From: Lachnospiraceae bacterium
GTDB taxonomy: Bacteria > Bacillota > Clostridia > Lachnospirales > Lachnospiraceae
Direction: 5' to 3'
NCBI GenBank assembly: GCA_024682075.1
Contig: JAIKZQ010000002.1
Coordinates: forward strand, 1 to 34,407
Length of the DNA stretch: 34,407 bases
Both the position numbers and the translations under genes were made by a program. Below are positions 6,803-14,958 of the stretch, piece by piece (position 1 is the first letter of the stretch; each line of letters begins with the position of its first letter). The notes below the pieces were generated by a model. That model made no database searches. It was not told where the DNA came from and saw only the letters and a program-made list of their open reading frames with translations.

Positions 6803-8020
6803 ATGAAAGCATATGAAAGACTTTTAAAGTATGTTGTGATACATACGACAAGTGATGAAAACTCAGAGACGGTACCTTCAACGAAATGTCAGTTTGACCT
6901 GGCTGAAATGCTCGTGAAGGAGATGAAGGAACTCGGGATAGAGGATGCTGAGTCTGATGAACATGCTTATGTTCTGGGACATATCCCCGCAACAAAAGGT
7001 TATGAGAATGCGCCGAAGATAGGCTTTATCGCGCATCTTGACACCGCCCCCGATGCTTCGGGAGAAAACGTTCATCCCGTCGTTCATGAAAACTATGACG
7101 GATCGGATGTCCCTCTCGGAAACGGACTGATCCTTGGCACAGACAAGTTCCCTCATCTTCCGTCCCTGAAAGGAAGAACTCTCATTACGACCGACGGCAC
7201 CACGCTCCTCGGAGCGGATGACAAATCCGGCATAGCAGTGATCATGACCATGGCAGAGGAGATGCTTAAAGGTCAGATCCCTCACGGCAGGATATGTATT
7301 GCTTTTACTCCCGATGAAGAGATAGGCCACGGAGCGGAGCTTCTTGATCTTGAGGACTTTGATGCGGACTTTGCATATACGATCGACGGCGGTCCGGAAA
7401 ATGAGATCGAGTATGAGAATTTCAACGCGGCAAAAGCGGTCTTTAAGATAAAGGGAATAAGCGTTCATCCTGGAAGTGCCAAGAACCGTATGATCAACGC
7501 AGCACTTGTTGCGTGTGAGATCTCATCGATGCTCCCTGCTGCAGAGACGCCTGCAAAAACAGAGGACAGGGAGGGATTTTACCATCTTACGGATATAAGC
7601 GGAGATGTTGAAAATGCGGAGATCTGCTACATCGTACGTGATCATGATGCGGCTTACTTTGATGCCAGGATAAAGACTCTGCAGCTGATCGAAAAGAACC
7701 TTAACGAGAAATACGGTGAAGGTACCGTGACGCTTACGATAACCGATCAGTATCGCAACATGATCGAAAAGATCAGGCCTCACATGCATATCGTAGATAC
7801 TGCGAAAAAATGCATCGAGGAAGTGTGCGGAAGCGTGTCGGATGTTCCCATAAGGGGAGGCACGGACGGAGCCCAGCTTTCATACAGAGGCCTTCCCTGC
7901 CCGAATCTCGGTACCGCAGGATATGCATTCCACGGTCCTTTGGAACACATTACCGCAGAGGGAATGGATGCCGTGGTGGATGTCATATGCAATATCATTA
8001 AGACATATGCTTCAAGATAA
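6803..8020 (+). CDS. pepT: Peptidase T (tripeptide aminopeptidase)
   Basis: PepT removes the N-terminal residue from tripeptides in the cytoplasm using two zinc ions (M20 family). The 405-residue length is normal. Metal and catalytic motifs are all present: AHLDTAPD (His78, Asp80), LGADDKSG (Asp140), TPDEEIGHG (the Glu pair), TIDGG (Asp195) and a C-terminal AFHGPLEHI region. A GGAGG site is 8 bases upstream of the start. It has its own promoter, so it probably ends the functional link with the protease cluster upstream, although tripeptide trimming would fit downstream of a ClpP-type protease. The YitT gene follows by 11 bases. Confidence 0.95.
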   Translation: MKAYERLLKYVVIHTTSDENSETVPSTKCQFDLAEMLVKEMKELGIEDAESDEHAYVLGHIPATKGYENAPKIGFIAHLDTAPDASGENVHPVVHENYDGSDVPLGNGLILGTDKFPHLPSLKGRTLITTDGTTLLGADDKSGIAVIMTMAEEMLKGQIPHGRICIAFTPDEEIGHGAELLDLEDFDADFAYTIDGGPENEIEYENFNAAKAVFKIKGISVHPGSAKNRMINAALVACEISSMLPAAETPAKTEDREGFYHLTDISGDVENAEICYIVRDHDAAYFDARIKTLQLIEKNLNEKYGEGTVTLTITDQYRNMIEKIRPHMHIVDTAKKCIEEVCGSVSDVPIRGGTDGAQLSYRGLPCPNLGTAGYAFHGPLEHITAEGMDAVVDVICNIIKTYASR

Positions 8021-8031
8021 ATAAGCCGATC

Positions 8032-9003
8032 ATGAAAAAGAAAGCAGATCCTAAAGAGAATACTGAGCAAAAAAAGAAAACCGGCTGCAGGGAGAAGACC
8101 GGACGTAAAGAGAAGACAGAGAAGCAGCTTAAGAGGGCAGGAAGCATAAAATTGTTTTTGAAAGAACTCCCTCTTTTGATCATGGGATCTACGCTTACGG
8201 CTCTTGCTGTTAAGTATATCTATGATCCCGCAAGCCTTGTCACGGGAGGCGTCACGGGCCTTTCCATCATTGCCCGTTCTGTCGCATCGAGATACTTTGA
8301 TGTGGATTTCCCGCTCTGGCTGGGAAGCCTTGTTTTTAACATGCCGATATTTATTTTTGCGATAACGCAGTCCGGGATCAAAAATGTCTTAAGGACCGGT
8401 CTTGCATGGATCATCCTGACGGCAGAGCTGTATTTTCTTCCGGAGAGATCGTTCCTTCCCGATGACATTCTGCTTGTTGCGATATACGGAAGCATTCTCA
8501 TGGGAACGGGATCGGGACTTCTTTTGTCCGCACGTGCCACATCGGGCGGCTCGGATATGCTGGGCGAAGCACTTCATCACAAGATACGCAGCGTCAGCGT
8601 GGGACGCCTGATCCAGATCATAGACGGATTTGTCGTGGCGATAGGGCTTCTGACATTCGGAATCGAGCACACACTGTATGCCATCATTTCAGTGTTTATC
8701 ATGGGAAAGGTCATAGATCTGGTCCTTCATAAGGGCAAGAGCGCCAAGATGGCGACCATTATCTCGGAAAAGAACGAAGAGATAGCAGATGAGATAATGA
8801 CTTCGCTGAACCGCGGAGTCACGGGACTTTACGGAAGCGGAATGTATACCCGCAAGGACAAAAAGGTTATAATGTGCATATGTTCCAAGAAAGACCTTGT
8901 GTATATCAAGGACATCGTCAAAAAGCATGATCCAACGGCATTCTTTGTTGTCGGAAACGTTGATGAAGCGATGGGTGAAGGCTTTCTGGAAGACTGGGAT
9001 TAA
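8032..9003 (+). CDS. YitT-family integral membrane protein
   Basis: The 323-residue protein has a very basic, Lys-rich N-terminus (about 35 residues), then five or six hydrophobic segments, including the family-like stretch AVKYIYDPASLVTGGVTGLS and a glycine-rich GSGLLLSARATSGGSDML. A soluble C-terminal domain of about 80 residues (ATIISEKNEEIADEIM, then RGVTGLYGSGMYTRKDKKVI) matches DUF2179 as found at the end of YitT proteins. The transport substrate of the family is unknown. The gene follows pepT by 11 bases and has no clear ribosome binding site, so translation is probably coupled. A large hairpin lies right after the stop. Confidence 0.85.
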   Translation: MKKKADPKENTEQKKKTGCREKTGRKEKTEKQLKRAGSIKLFLKELPLLIMGSTLTALAVKYIYDPASLVTGGVTGLSIIARSVASRYFDVDFPLWLGSLVFNMPIFIFAITQSGIKNVLRTGLAWIILTAELYFLPERSFLPDDILLVAIYGSILMGTGSGLLLSARATSGGSDMLGEALHHKIRSVSVGRLIQIIDGFVVAIGLLTFGIEHTLYAIISVFIMGKVIDLVLHKGKSAKMATIISEKNEEIADEIMTSLNRGVTGLYGSGMYTRKDKKVIMCICSKKDLVYIKDIVKKHDPTAFFVVGNVDEAMGEGFLEDWD

Positions 9004-9014
9004 ACGAGGGAAGT

Positions 9015-9081
9015 GCAAAAGGGACGGTTCTTTTCTGCACCTGATACCGGTTAGGTGCGGAAAAGAACCGTCCCTTTTTGC
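9015..9081. repeat. Long inverted repeat, GGGACGGTTC family copy A (also likely terminator)
   Basis: A 28-base arm (9015-9042) containing AAAAGGGACGGTTCTTTTC pairs with the arm at 9053-9081 with one bulge and one G-U pair, around a 10-base loop. T-rich sequence follows, so it probably terminates yitT. It shares its core with copies at 11129 and 24396. Confidence 0.75.
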
Positions 9082-9114
9082 CATTTTTTCTATTTTTTAA
9101 AATAAACACCATAT

Positions 9115-9151
9115 AACAGTTGACAACAGTTATAGACTGTTATACACTGTT
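9115..9151. promoter_or_regulatory. Nested dyad operator of the gntR-ABC operon
   Basis: Four half-sites are arranged with exact symmetry: AACAGT at 9115 and 9125, and ACTGTT at 9136 and 9146. The inner pair forms AACAGT-TATAG-ACTGTT and the outer pair encloses it. They overlap the -35 and the spacer of the promoter, so the GntR product encoded next probably binds here and represses its own operon. Confidence 0.7.
9120..9148 (+). promoter_or_regulatory. Promoter of the gntR-ABC operon
   Basis: A perfect TTGACA (9120-9125) is followed after 17 bases by TACACT (9143-9148); TATACA two bases earlier is an alternative -10. The operator half-sites lie within and around it. Confidence 0.65.
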
Positions 9152-9169
9152 TATTGCAAGGAGCTGAAG

Positions 9170-9214
9170 ATGCATATCAGTTCCACGGAGGAATGTAATG
9201 AAGATAATCATTAA
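9170..9214 (+). CDS. Possible 14-codon leader peptide overlapping gntR
   Basis: ATG at 9170 is preceded by AAGGAG (9158-9163) at good spacing and reads MHISSTEECNEDNH before a TAA at 9212. It overlaps the gntR start codon (9198) in another frame, which would allow translational coupling. Nothing else supports expression; it may be chance. Confidence 0.25.
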   Translation: MHISSTEECNEDNH

Positions 9215-9569
9215 CAACACTTCAATGATCCCTGTTTACGAGCAGCTCATGGATCAGATCAAACAGGAGATCATAGGCGGAGAACTTAAGGAAGGGGACG
9301 CCCTCCCTTCGGTACGAAACCTGGCAGGCGAACTTAAGATCAGTGCACTGACCGTTAAGAAAGCCTATGACAAACTGGAAGAGGACGGTTTCACCGTGAC
9401 GGTGCACGGAAAAGGCAGTTATGTTGCCGCCACGGACATCCCGCTGGCACTTGAAGCGAGGCGAAAGGCTGTTGAGGAGGAGTTTTCCGAAGCGGTATCC
9501 AAGGCACGCTCCGCCGGACTGGAGGATGACGAGATCCGCGAGATACTTGAGATATTACTCGAAGAATAG
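9198..9569 (+). CDS. GntR-family repressor, YhcF type
   Basis: This 123-residue regulator has the standard winged helix-turn-helix of GntR proteins (about residues 10-76: PVYEQLMDQIKQEI, LPSVRNLAGELKISALTVKK, AYDKLEEDGF, GKGSYVA). It carries only a short helical tail of about 45 residues rather than a ligand domain, which defines the YhcF/YtrA class that usually controls adjacent ABC exporters. A CGGAGG site precedes the start. The ABC ATPase begins 22 bases after the stop and the permease follows it, so the three form an operon. The operator at 9115-9151 suggests autorepression. The inducing signal cannot be read; relatives often respond to cell-wall antibiotics. Confidence 0.92.
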   Translation: MKIIINNTSMIPVYEQLMDQIKQEIIGGELKEGDALPSVRNLAGELKISALTVKKAYDKLEEDGFTVTVHGKGSYVAATDIPLALEARRKAVEEEFSEAVSKARSAGLEDDEIREILEILLEE

Positions 9570-9591
9570 GACATGAAGAAAGGCTGAAACA

Positions 9592-10434
9592 ATGGTTAAG
9601 CTGAATAATTTACAAAAAGAATACAAGGGTTTTAAACTGAACGTCACCATGGAGATCCCCGAAGGAACGGTTGTGGGCCTGATCGGAAGGAACGGAGCCG
9701 GCAAGACCACCACTATCAAGTCCATACTCGGACTTATACGTCCTTCAGGCGGTGAGATAGAGGTCTTCGGCAAGAAGCCATCAGACCTTACATCCGAGGA
9801 TAAGCAGAAGATTGGAGCAGCTCTTTCCGAATCGGGTTTTTGCATGATCTTCACCATAGAGGATGTCATAAAGGTTCTTAAGGGAAGCTATGCCGGATTT
9901 GATGAGAACAGATTCAGGGACATGTGCACCGCCCAGAGTCTTCCTTTTGACAAGAAGATCAAGGTTTTTTCAAGCGGAATGAAGGCAAAGCTCAGAGTGC
10001 TCGTTGCAATGAGTCATGATGCAAAGCTCCTTGTCCTGGATGAACCCACTGCCGGCCTTGATGTCATAGCAAGAAATGATATCCTGACCCTCATAAGGAA
10101 ATACCTTGAAGAGGATCCGACCAGATCCATCATCATAAGCTCACATATTTCCTCGGATCTCGAGGGACTCTGTGATGACATATACATGATAAATGACGGT
10201 AAGGTCATTCTTCACGAAGACATTGATTCGCTTCTCGGCAATTACGGACTGATCAAGCTCAGTTCGGAAGAATACGAAGCCATTGACAAGAAATACATCA
10301 CTGCCAAAAAGGAGGACAGGTTCTCGGTAACATGCCTTACTTCCGAGAAACAGTTCTACCTGGACAACTATCCCAAGGCAGTCATAGAAAATGCACATAT
10401 CGACGATATCATCGTTTTGATGCTGGGTGAATAA
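9592..10434 (+). CDS. ABC transporter ATP-binding protein
   Basis: The 280-residue protein energises an ABC-2 type exporter. Walker A is GLIGRNGAGKTTTIK (Lys38), Walker B is LLVLDEPTAGLD (Asp150, Glu151), and the switch His lies in IIISSHISSDLEGL. The signature is degenerate: VFSSGMKAKL (Ser127-Gly129) instead of LSGGQ, a variant common in YhcF-linked ATPases. A C-terminal extension of about 75 residues follows the ATPase core. It is the middle gene of the gntR operon and starts 22 bases after gntR. The substrate is unknown; drug or peptide efflux is the usual assumption for the class. Confidence 0.93.
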   Translation: MVKLNNLQKEYKGFKLNVTMEIPEGTVVGLIGRNGAGKTTTIKSILGLIRPSGGEIEVFGKKPSDLTSEDKQKIGAALSESGFCMIFTIEDVIKVLKGSYAGFDENRFRDMCTAQSLPFDKKIKVFSSGMKAKLRVLVAMSHDAKLLVLDEPTAGLDVIARNDILTLIRKYLEEDPTRSIIISSHISSDLEGLCDDIYMINDGKVILHEDIDSLLGNYGLIKLSSEEYEAIDKKYITAKKEDRFSVTCLTSEKQFYLDNYPKAVIENAHIDDIIVLMLGE

Positions 10435-10452
10435 CCCCGGAGGAAAAAGATA

Positions 10453-11118
10453 ATGAAAGGTTTATTGATAAAAGATTTCCGCATAGTAATGAATCAGAAG
10501 AAGTTTCTGGTACTGTATCTGTTCATCGCAGCAGTGCTTGGTTTTTCCATGGATTCAACATTCATAGTTAGTTATGTTCCGATGGTGGCAACGATCATCG
10601 CCCTCTCAACGATCTCTTACGATTATAACGATAACGGACTGTCATTCATAATGACGCTGCCGAACAAGCCCGGTGATTATGCAGTCGCAAAATACATTTT
10701 CTCCGTCATCACAGTGACGGCAATGTGGCTGGTATCGATCGTCATCCAGTTCGCATCTTTCATGATCCAGAAGAGTGAAGTGAGTACAGCAGAAGTGCTT
10801 ATCTCGGATGCCGTCATGCTCCCGCTGTTTTTCCTGATACTTGCGGTCATGCTGCCCATTGAGCTTAAGTATTCACCCGAGAAAGCACGTGTCGTGATGT
10901 TTGTGATATTCGGTGTCGTGATGCTCGCAGTCCTTGGAGGAAAGTCCATCATCGATTCCATGGCAGCAAAGGGACTGATCAATCCCGATAAAGTGACCGG
11001 TGCAGTGCAGAGCTTTTCCGGTCCTGCAGGCCTGATCGCAATATATGCCGCCTGCATCATAGCACTTTCGATATCCATGATGATAAGCATCCGCATAATG
11101 CAGAATAAAGAATTCTAA
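10453..11118 (+). CDS. ABC-2 type transporter permease
   Basis: The 221-residue membrane protein has a short cytoplasmic start (MKGLLIKDFRIVMNQKK) and six hydrophobic segments, the layout of ABC-2 membrane subunits. The loop DYNDNGLSFIMTLPNKPGDY after the second segment matches the conserved 'D...tLP..R..Y' element that contacts the ATPase in this family. It starts 18 bases after the ATPase stop with a CGGAGG site, so it is the last gene of the gntR operon. A perfect 30-base inverted repeat follows and probably ends transcription from both sides. Confidence 0.88.
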   Translation: MKGLLIKDFRIVMNQKKFLVLYLFIAAVLGFSMDSTFIVSYVPMVATIIALSTISYDYNDNGLSFIMTLPNKPGDYAVAKYIFSVITVTAMWLVSIVIQFASFMIQKSEVSTAEVLISDAVMLPLFFLILAVMLPIELKYSPEKARVVMFVIFGVVMLAVLGGKSIIDSMAAKGLINPDKVTGAVQSFSGPAGLIAIYAACIIALSISMMISIRIMQNKEF

Positions 11119-11128
11119 GGCAAAATCA

Positions 11129-11207
11129 AGGGCGACGGTGAACGGAGGGACGGTTCCGAAGTTCACTTTGTGAACAACGGAACCGTCCCTCCGTTCACCG
11201 TCGCCCT
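11129..11207. repeat. Perfect 30-base inverted repeat, GGGACGGTTC family copy B (bidirectional terminator)
   Basis: The arm 11129-11158 (contains GGAGGGACGGTTCCG) is the exact reverse complement of 11178-11207. The 19-base loop holds a second perfect stem, GTTCAC-TTT-GTGAAC. It lies between the convergent permease and PAP2 genes, 10 and 6 bases from their stops. Confidence 0.85.
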
Positions 11208-11213
11208 GTTTAT

Positions 11214-11927
11214 TTATTGCTTTCTGACGTATTCTTTTTTGGCCTGTCTCTTTTCCCTGGCGGTCTTTATCATCTGAATGATATCCAGGTAGTAGACCAG
11301 GTAATACATGAGTACTGCGAGAATGATCGCGGTCCCGACATCAAATACTGAATGCTGCTTGAGGAACATCGTTGAGAGGATAATCAGTATGCAGAGAACA
11401 AAGCTGCATGCTCTAAGCAATCTGTACTTTCTGAGTTTCTCGCTTCTTGCGACCGCGAACTCGATGCCGAGTGAATTGTAAACGTGAATGCTGGGCCAGA
11501 TGTTGGTCGGGGTATCCGTGCGGTACAGAAGCATGACCCAGTTTTCAAAAAATCCTTCATTTCCGATCAGGTTCGGCCTTAAGTTCTGACCGTTGGGCCA
11601 AAGCGTCGAGATGATGAGGAAAAGAGTCATTCCGGTCACGAGAAAGGTGAAAACCCTCCAGTATTCGTCTTTGGCGGTGAACAGGAGATAGAGCACTGTC
11701 ACGAGCACGTAGGGAAACCATAATTCGTAGGGAATGATGAACTGCGGAATGAAAGGGATGCGATTGTCCATGGGCAGATGTATCAGATACCTGGGGACGA
11801 TGACATTTATTTCGAGCAGTGAAAACCAGGTGAGATATATGACCGTGTACATGAGAAAGGGCACGCCTTCCTTATGCCTGTGTACAAAATCATTTAATTT
11901 GCTGAATATATTCTTGATGAAACTCAT
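11214..11927 (-). CDS. PAP2-superfamily membrane phosphatase
   Basis: The 237-residue protein has about six membrane segments and the conserved PAP2 elements: NIWPSIHVYNS (the PSxH motif) and STMFLKQHSVFDV (the SRxxxxxHxxxD motif in a form with Thr for Arg). A motif-1 KxxxxxxRP is represented by GQNLRPNL. Families with this layout are annotated as inositolphosphotransferase or undecaprenyl/lipid phosphate phosphatases. It has its own promoter. The lipid kinase lies upstream on the same strand, so the pair may serve opposite steps of phospholipid or phosphatidate turnover; this is inference. The Lys/Arg-rich C-terminus is probably cytoplasmic. Confidence 0.82.
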   Translation of the reverse strand: MSFIKNIFSKLNDFVHRHKEGVPFLMYTVIYLTWFSLLEINVIVPRYLIHLPMDNRIPFIPQFIIPYELWFPYVLVTVLYLLFTAKDEYWRVFTFLVTGMTLFLIISTLWPNGQNLRPNLIGNEGFFENWVMLLYRTDTPTNIWPSIHVYNSLGIEFAVARSEKLRKYRLLRACSFVLCILIILSTMFLKQHSVFDVGTAIILAVLMYYLVYYLDIIQMIKTAREKRQAKKEYVRKQ

Positions 11928-11987
11928 TTCGGGCTCATTCTTTCGATTTCATAAATATGTGTGATCCAAATTACACGCACTCAGACC

Positions 11988-12016
11988 ATAATATGATCAA
12001 AGTCCCAAATGTGCAA
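11988..12016 (-). promoter_or_regulatory. Promoter of the PAP2 gene
   Basis: On the minus strand TTGCAC (12016-12011) and TATTAT (11993-11988) are 17 bases apart, about 60 bases before the start codon. Confidence 0.6.
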
Positions 12017-12050
12017 TGGTATTTTTATCTAAATCAGGCATGAAAAGAGG

Positions 12051-12971
12051 TCAGGGGATTGTCACATTTATCGCGGACCTTAAGATGCGAATGTCCATGT
12101 CCTGAGCCTGTCTTGTGACTTCTCCGTCCGTGTGTACCCACATGGGTGAATCGGCGTGAAAATGGATCCTTGAAGCCTGATATTCGTTGATGTTTTTGAA
12201 CATATAGTGTTTTCCCGATAATGCAAAAGGAAGAACACCGAAGAACATTACTCTCGGGATCCTGTCTACAACGCACAGGTCGAGCTTGCCGTCACTGTGT
12301 GATGCATGGGGACCGAACTTGAATCCTCCACCTTCGAAGGGCTCGTTCATGAAGGCACTGAACAGGATCCTGTTAAGCTCAATCTTCCCGCCGCCGTCCA
12401 GGGATATCCATCCGTCCGGTCTTTTTGCACCGAAGATCTGCTTTGCCGCGATAAGGCCGTAGGAGAGCTTTCCCAGCTTTACCTTGTTGAGGCATTTCTT
12501 GAGCTTTGAGTGCATGGCTTCTTCGCAGACTGCCGCATCAAAGCCTATTCCGGAGCTGATGATGAATTTCCTCCTGCTGCCGTCCTCGTAAGTGACCTCA
12601 CCCAGATCGATTATGCCGGTGCGGCCTCTTTTGACGGCAACGTCTAAAGCAAGCTTGATGTCCGAAGGTATCCCGACGGATCTTGCGAAATCATTTCCCG
12701 AACCGGTAGGGATGATGCTGAGGATCACTTTTTTGGTGTCCCTGATGCCACTCAGAAGCTCGTTTATGGAGCCGTCGCCGCCGATGATCATGATCCTTAC
12801 GGTTTCTTCTGCGGCCGTTATCCCCTCCGCAATCCTGGTGATGTCTCCGGGTTTTTCGGAAAAGTATATCTTGTATTCTTCTCCGGCTGAAGAGAGATAG
12901 GGCTTGATGATCTGTTCGAGAAAGCCTTTCTTGTCGGTGCCTGACGATGCGTTTTCGATTATGTGGATCAT
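12051..12971 (-). CDS. Diacylglycerol-kinase-like lipid kinase (YegS/DagK family)
   Basis: The family phosphorylates diacylglycerol or related lipids with ATP at the membrane. The 306-residue product shows the DAGK catalytic motifs: MIIGGDGSINELLSGI (the GGDG nucleotide loop) and IPTGSGNDFARSVGIP, plus the C-terminal DGE of TDGE. The start at 12971 is chosen because CGGAGG lies 7 bases upstream; an in-frame ATG at 13013 lacks a site and adds 14 atypical residues. A PAP2 phosphatase follows on the same strand. In Gram-positive bacteria this enzyme typically recycles diacylglycerol left by lipoteichoic acid synthesis. Confidence 0.93.
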   Translation of the reverse strand: MIHIIENASSGTDKKGFLEQIIKPYLSSAGEEYKIYFSEKPGDITRIAEGITAAEETVRIMIIGGDGSINELLSGIRDTKKVILSIIPTGSGNDFARSVGIPSDIKLALDVAVKRGRTGIIDLGEVTYEDGSRRKFIISSGIGFDAAVCEEAMHSKLKKCLNKVKLGKLSYGLIAAKQIFGAKRPDGWISLDGGGKIELNRILFSAFMNEPFEGGGFKFGPHASHSDGKLDLCVVDRIPRVMFFGVLPFALSGKHYMFKNINEYQASRIHFHADSPMWVHTDGEVTRQAQDMDIRILRSAINVTIP

Positions 12972-13142
12972 TTTAATGCCTCCGGGTGCCTGTCTGTCTT
13001 GATGACGCACCAAAACAATATGGATTTTACTCCTATTTTCCCCGCATTAAAAGAATTTATCTTAATTAATGGAAAACGATTACACAAGATGATAAAATGA
13101 AACCTGTGTCCGGCAAGATAGATTTATGAACGGAGGAGAATT

Positions 13143-13541
13143 ATGCAGCAGACAGATAATTATGATCACGTTGAGAGAAAGCGCTGGGTATTTTTTGGAC
13201 TTCCCTGGACCTTTACGGTCTATCGCATGAAAGATGACATGCTCAATGTAAAGAGAGGCTTTTTCAAGCTTGAGCAGAACGACTGCTATATGTACAAGAT
13301 CGTTGACGTCAAGCTCACTCAGACTTTCATGGAGAGGATCGTCGGACTCGGGTCCATCACCTGTTATACAGGCGATACCACCGATAAGGAACTTGTGCTT
13401 CAGCACATCAAACATTCTGAGGAGATAAAGGATTACCTCCTTAAGACTTCCGAGGAGGCAAGGATCAAGAGACGTACCGTCAATATGCTCGACATCGGTT
13501 CCGGAGATGTCAGCGATATCAGTGACATGGATATGAACTGA
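13143..13541 (+). CDS. Small bacterial PH-domain protein (DUF304-like)
   Basis: The 132-residue protein has the bacterial PH pattern: a strand-rich core with VYRMKDDMLNVKRGFFKLEQ, YKIVDVKLTQTFMERIVGLG and SITCYTGDTTDKELVLQHI (residues about 26-95), then a charged helix and an acidic tail. Unlike YdbS/YdbT it has no clear membrane helices, only a Trp/Phe-rich segment (RWVFFGLPWTF). GGAGGAG precedes the start. It stands 21 bases before folE, so it leads the folate operon, but nothing links it functionally to folate. The 171-base gap before it holds a possible TAAAAT at about 13093 with a poor -35 (TGGAAA). Confidence 0.75.
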   Translation: MQQTDNYDHVERKRWVFFGLPWTFTVYRMKDDMLNVKRGFFKLEQNDCYMYKIVDVKLTQTFMERIVGLGSITCYTGDTTDKELVLQHIKHSEEIKDYLLKTSEEARIKRRTVNMLDIGSGDVSDISDMDMN

Positions 13542-13562
13542 CGTAAAGATCCTGAGGAAAAA

Positions 13563-14126
13563 ATGATCGATCAAGAGAAAATACAGGAAGCCGCAAGGCT
13601 GATAATAGAAGCTATCGGCGAGGATGCTGAAAGGGAGGGACTTAAATGTACTCCCGCGAGGATAGGACGCATGTATGAAGAGATCATGGCAGGTTACAGC
13701 CAGGACCCTTCGGAGATACTCAGCACGTTTTTTGCCGCTGATGATGATTCGCCCGTCATTGAGAAGGACATAACCTTTTATTCGATGTGTGAGCATCACA
13801 TGCTGCCGTATTTCGGAAAGGCTCATATCGCGTACATACCCGACGGCAAGGTTGTCGGGATCAGCAAGCTTGCCAGGTGCGTGGAGATCTATGCAAGAAG
13901 GCTTCAGATCCAGGAGCATATGACTGCACAGATCGCGGATTGTCTCATGGAAGTGCTCTCGCCTAAGGGAGTCATGGTCGTTCTTGAAGCCGAGCACACA
14001 TGCATGACGATGAGAGGCGTGAAAAAGCCGGGAAGCAGGACCGTGACAATAGCTTCCAGAGGAATAATCAGGGATGATGAGGTGCTTCAGGACAGATTTC
14101 TGAAGCTGCTTACATCAAGGTCATGA
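13563..14126 (+). CDS. folE: GTP cyclohydrolase I
   Basis: FolE converts GTP to 7,8-dihydroneopterin triphosphate, the first step of folate synthesis. At 187 residues it has normal length. Zinc ligands are visible in SMCEHHMLP (Cys76, His79) and [11 protein letters not shown] (Cys147), with the active-site region [20 protein letters not shown] between. The end VTIASRGI is typical. The start follows TGAGGAAAA. folP begins 19 bases after the stop and folB-folK overlaps folP, so the three enzymes are cotranscribed. Confidence 0.97.
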   Translation: MIDQEKIQEAARLIIEAIGEDAEREGLKCTPARIGRMYEEIMAGYSQDPSEILSTFFAADDDSPVIEKDITFYSMCEHHMLPYFGKAHIAYIPDGKVVGISKLARCVEIYARRLQIQEHMTAQIADCLMEVLSPKGVMVVLEAEHTCMTMRGVKKPGSRTVTIASRGIIRDDEVLQDRFLKLLTSRS

Positions 14127-14145
14127 TACAGGCAGGCGATCGGTA

Positions 14146-14958
14146 ATGGATATATCCAATTTCGGAGACAGCAAAAAGACCTATATAATGGGCATCCTTA
14201 ATGTCACTCCGGATTCCTTTTCGGACGGCGGGAACTTCCTCAGCGTTGATTCCGCACTCAGACAGGCTGAAAAGATGGTATCCGAGGGCGTCGACATCAT
14301 AGATGTGGGCGGTGAATCCACCAGACCCGGATATGTTCCGGTAGATGAGAAGGAAGAGGAAGCCCGCGTTGTACCCGTGATCAGGGAACTTCGCAAATAT
14401 TTCAACATTCCCATTTCCGTCGACACATACAAGTCGGCGGTTGCAAAAAGAGCACTTGACGCAGGTGCCGATATCATCAATGACATTTGGGGATTCAGGC
14501 AGGATCCCCAGATGGCCGGTGTCGTTTCGGAATACGGCGCAATGTGTGTTCTGATGCATAACAGCGATGATACTTATTACGGTGATCTGGTACAGGATGT
14601 GGCCAGAGAACTCGGGGAATCGGTCAGGATCGCTCTCAGTGCGGGAGTCCGCAAGGACAGGATCATAATCGATCCGGGCATCGGTTTTGGCAAGACATAT
14701 GAGCAGAACATCGAGATCATTCGCCATCTGCCCGATTTTACCAACATGGGTTACCCGGTCCTCGTAGGTGCCAGCAGAAAGTCCGTCATCTGGAAGACAC
14801 TTGGTTATAAGCCTTCGGAGTGCGATGCCGCAACCGCTGCGGTTTCCGTGATGGCTTCCCAGGCCGGCGCCAGATTTGTCAGGGTTCACAATGTCAGGAT
14901 GAATGCAGATGCCATTCGCATGACGGAGAGGATTATATATGGCACAGGAGAGAAATGA
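14146..14958 (+). CDS. folP: Dihydropteroate synthase
   Basis: FolP joins 6-hydroxymethyl-dihydropterin pyrophosphate with p-aminobenzoate and is the target of sulfonamides. The 270-residue sequence has all family motifs: GILNVTPDSFSDGG, VGGESTRPG, ISVDTYKS, DPGIGFGKT, VLVGASRKS and FVRVHNV. The start has only a weak site, so translation is probably helped by the upstream folE stop. The 3' end overlaps the folB-folK start by 20 bases. GIGFGKTYEQNIEII suggests an intact pterin site. Confidence 0.97.
   Translation: MDISNFGDSKKTYIMGILNVTPDSFSDGGNFLSVDSALRQAEKMVSEGVDIIDVGGESTRPGYVPVDEKEEEARVVPVIRELRKYFNIPISVDTYKSAVAKRALDAGADIINDIWGFRQDPQMAGVVSEYGAMCVLMHNSDDTYYGDLVQDVARELGESVRIALSAGVRKDRIIIDPGIGFGKTYEQNIEIIRHLPDFTNMGYPVLVGASRKSVIWKTLGYKPSECDAATAAVSVMASQAGARFVRVHNVRMNADAIRMTERIIYGTGEK

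Noticed and set aside
13543..13562. Possible riboswitch before the folate genes
   Set aside because: Only 21 bases separate the PH-domain gene from folE, too few for an aptamer, and the gap before the PH gene shows no recognisable one.
13080..13997. 305-codon minus-strand frame over the PH-domain gene and folE
   Set aside because: It is antisense to folE with intact zinc motifs and has no start signals or domain.
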